From: Candidatus Saccharimonadota bacterium
Lineage (GTDB): Bacteria; Patescibacteriota; Saccharimonadia; Saccharimonadales; 2-12-FULL-41-12
Length of the DNA: 38,438 bases
Direction: 5' to 3'
NCBI GenBank assembly: GCA_016219345.1
Contig: JACRNE010000017.1
Coordinates: forward strand, 1 to 38,438
How positions within the stretch are numbered: position 1 is the stretch's first letter; every line of letters begins with the position of its first letter. Shown here piece after piece: positions 37,577-38,438 of this stretch. The position numbers and the translations under genes are program-made. The notes beneath the pieces were generated by a model that was not told the origin of the DNA, searched no databases, and was given only the letters and a program-made list of their open reading frames with translations.

Positions 37577-38226
37577 TTTTTAGATTTTTCTGAATTTTCT
37601 TTGCGCCATTTGGCTATTTGACCGTGGTTGCCACTTAAAAGAACTTTGGGGACTTTTTTATCCCTAAACTCTTCGGGCCTTGTGTATTGTGGATATTCAA
37701 GAGTCTCGCCATCCGAAAAACTCTCAATCTCAGCACTAGTTTCTCCACCTAAAACACCTGGGATGAGCCTAATTACACTGTCGGCAATCACCATTGCCGG
37801 CAACTCCCCACCAGTTAATACATAGTCCCCGATTGATATTTGCTCATCAACATATTCAACAACCCGCTCGTCATAACCCTCATATCTAGCACAAACGAAA
37901 ATCAAATCATTATTACAAGCAGCCAGTTTTTTTGCCTTATGCTGAGAGTAACGTTCGCCCCTAGGAGTCATTAGTATTACATGAGGATTTTTGGCTTTTT
38001 CTTTGGCCTGCTCTATGGCAGAAACTAGCGGCTCTGGCTTTAGAAGCATTCCATCCCCCCCACCGTAAGGCGTATCATCTACTTGTTTACGTGGGCCCAG
38101 GCCAAAGTCTCTTAGACTAATGTATTCGAATTCAACTAAGCCTTTTTCTTTGGCCTTAAAGAGCATACTAGTCTCAAGTACTGGTGCAAACATCTCCGGA
38201 AATAAACTAATAAAAAATATCTTCAT
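37573..38226 (-). CDS. trmD: tRNA (guanine-N1-)-methyltransferase
   Basis: MKIFFISLFPEMFAPVLETSMLFKAKEKG; DDTPYGGGDGMLLKPEPLV; CARYEGYDERV; ISIGDYVLTGGELPAMV; PQYTRPEEF. Confidence 0.97.
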   Translation of the reverse strand: MKIFFISLFPEMFAPVLETSMLFKAKEKGLVEFEYISLRDFGLGPRKQVDDTPYGGGDGMLLKPEPLVSAIEQAKEKAKNPHVILMTPRGERYSQHKAKKLAACNNDLIFVCARYEGYDERVVEYVDEQISIGDYVLTGGELPAMVIADSVIRLIPGVLGGETSAEIESFSDGETLEYPQYTRPEEFRDKKVPKVLLSGNHGQIAKWRKENSEKSKN

Positions 38227-38240
38227 AACCTAACTCTATA

Positions 38241-38267
38241 ATAAAACAATCCGCCAAGCGGCGGATT
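38241..38267 (-). terminator. Intrinsic terminator-like hairpin upstream of trmD (minus strand)
   Basis: AATCCGCC-GCTT-GGCGGATT on the minus strand, followed by GTTTTAT. Confidence 0.65.
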
Positions 38268-38438
38268 ACTTTAACACATAAGGCTCCGATTCAACCATGA
38301 ATCGCTCGCAATGAGCCTGTCATTTTTTTAAAGTCAAAGACTTGACTCCAAGTATTCTATCAGTCTAATCACCCCAGTTCAACCCCTTATCCACATCTTT
38401 TACAGAGTACTCACTTAAGAATGTCACGTATGATGAAA

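Noticed and set aside
1-38438. CRISPR arrays, tRNA/rRNA genes, IS transposases, phage genes
   Set aside because: Looked for regular spaced repeats, tRNA-like acceptor/TpsiC signatures and transposase/integrase-like translations; none convincing.

Overview
This 38.4 kb window is gene-dense bacterial DNA. Gene content, compactness and small membrane proteins suggest a Patescibacteria/Saccharibacteria (TM7)-like genome; that placement is inference. Main modules: (i) a truncated response regulator at the left edge and an AI-2E family transporter; (ii) an HxlR regulator divergent from a quinone-oxidoreductase operon; (iii) an LCP protein and two small unknown proteins behind a promoter with a palindromic operator; (iv) a DrrAB-like ABC exporter, an EamA transporter and an inositol-monophosphatase-like enzyme; (v) purH followed by a coupled trpR-trpE-trpG-trpDCF operon, with a triple-fusion TrpD-TrpC-TrpF and a TrpR-operator-like palindrome over the promoter; (vi) an aerobic electron-transport set: NDH-2, a D-lactate/glycolate-type FAD dehydrogenase, cyoABCDE quinol oxidase and a membrane-anchored cytochrome b5-like protein; (vii) an alpha/beta hydrolase interrupted by one in-frame TGA, then SOD, acetolactate synthase, aldehyde dehydrogenase and dihydroorotase; (viii) PyrD, an M20 amidohydrolase with an apparently duplicated lid domain, a CNNM/CorC protein, a second ABC system and trmD. 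The most unusual non-coding signal is a strongly structured ~265 bp intergenic region (16508-16760) with a 14-bp perfect inverted repeat enclosing further hairpins, next to a second hairpin of about 27 bp. All family calls come from reading the translations; no database search was run.
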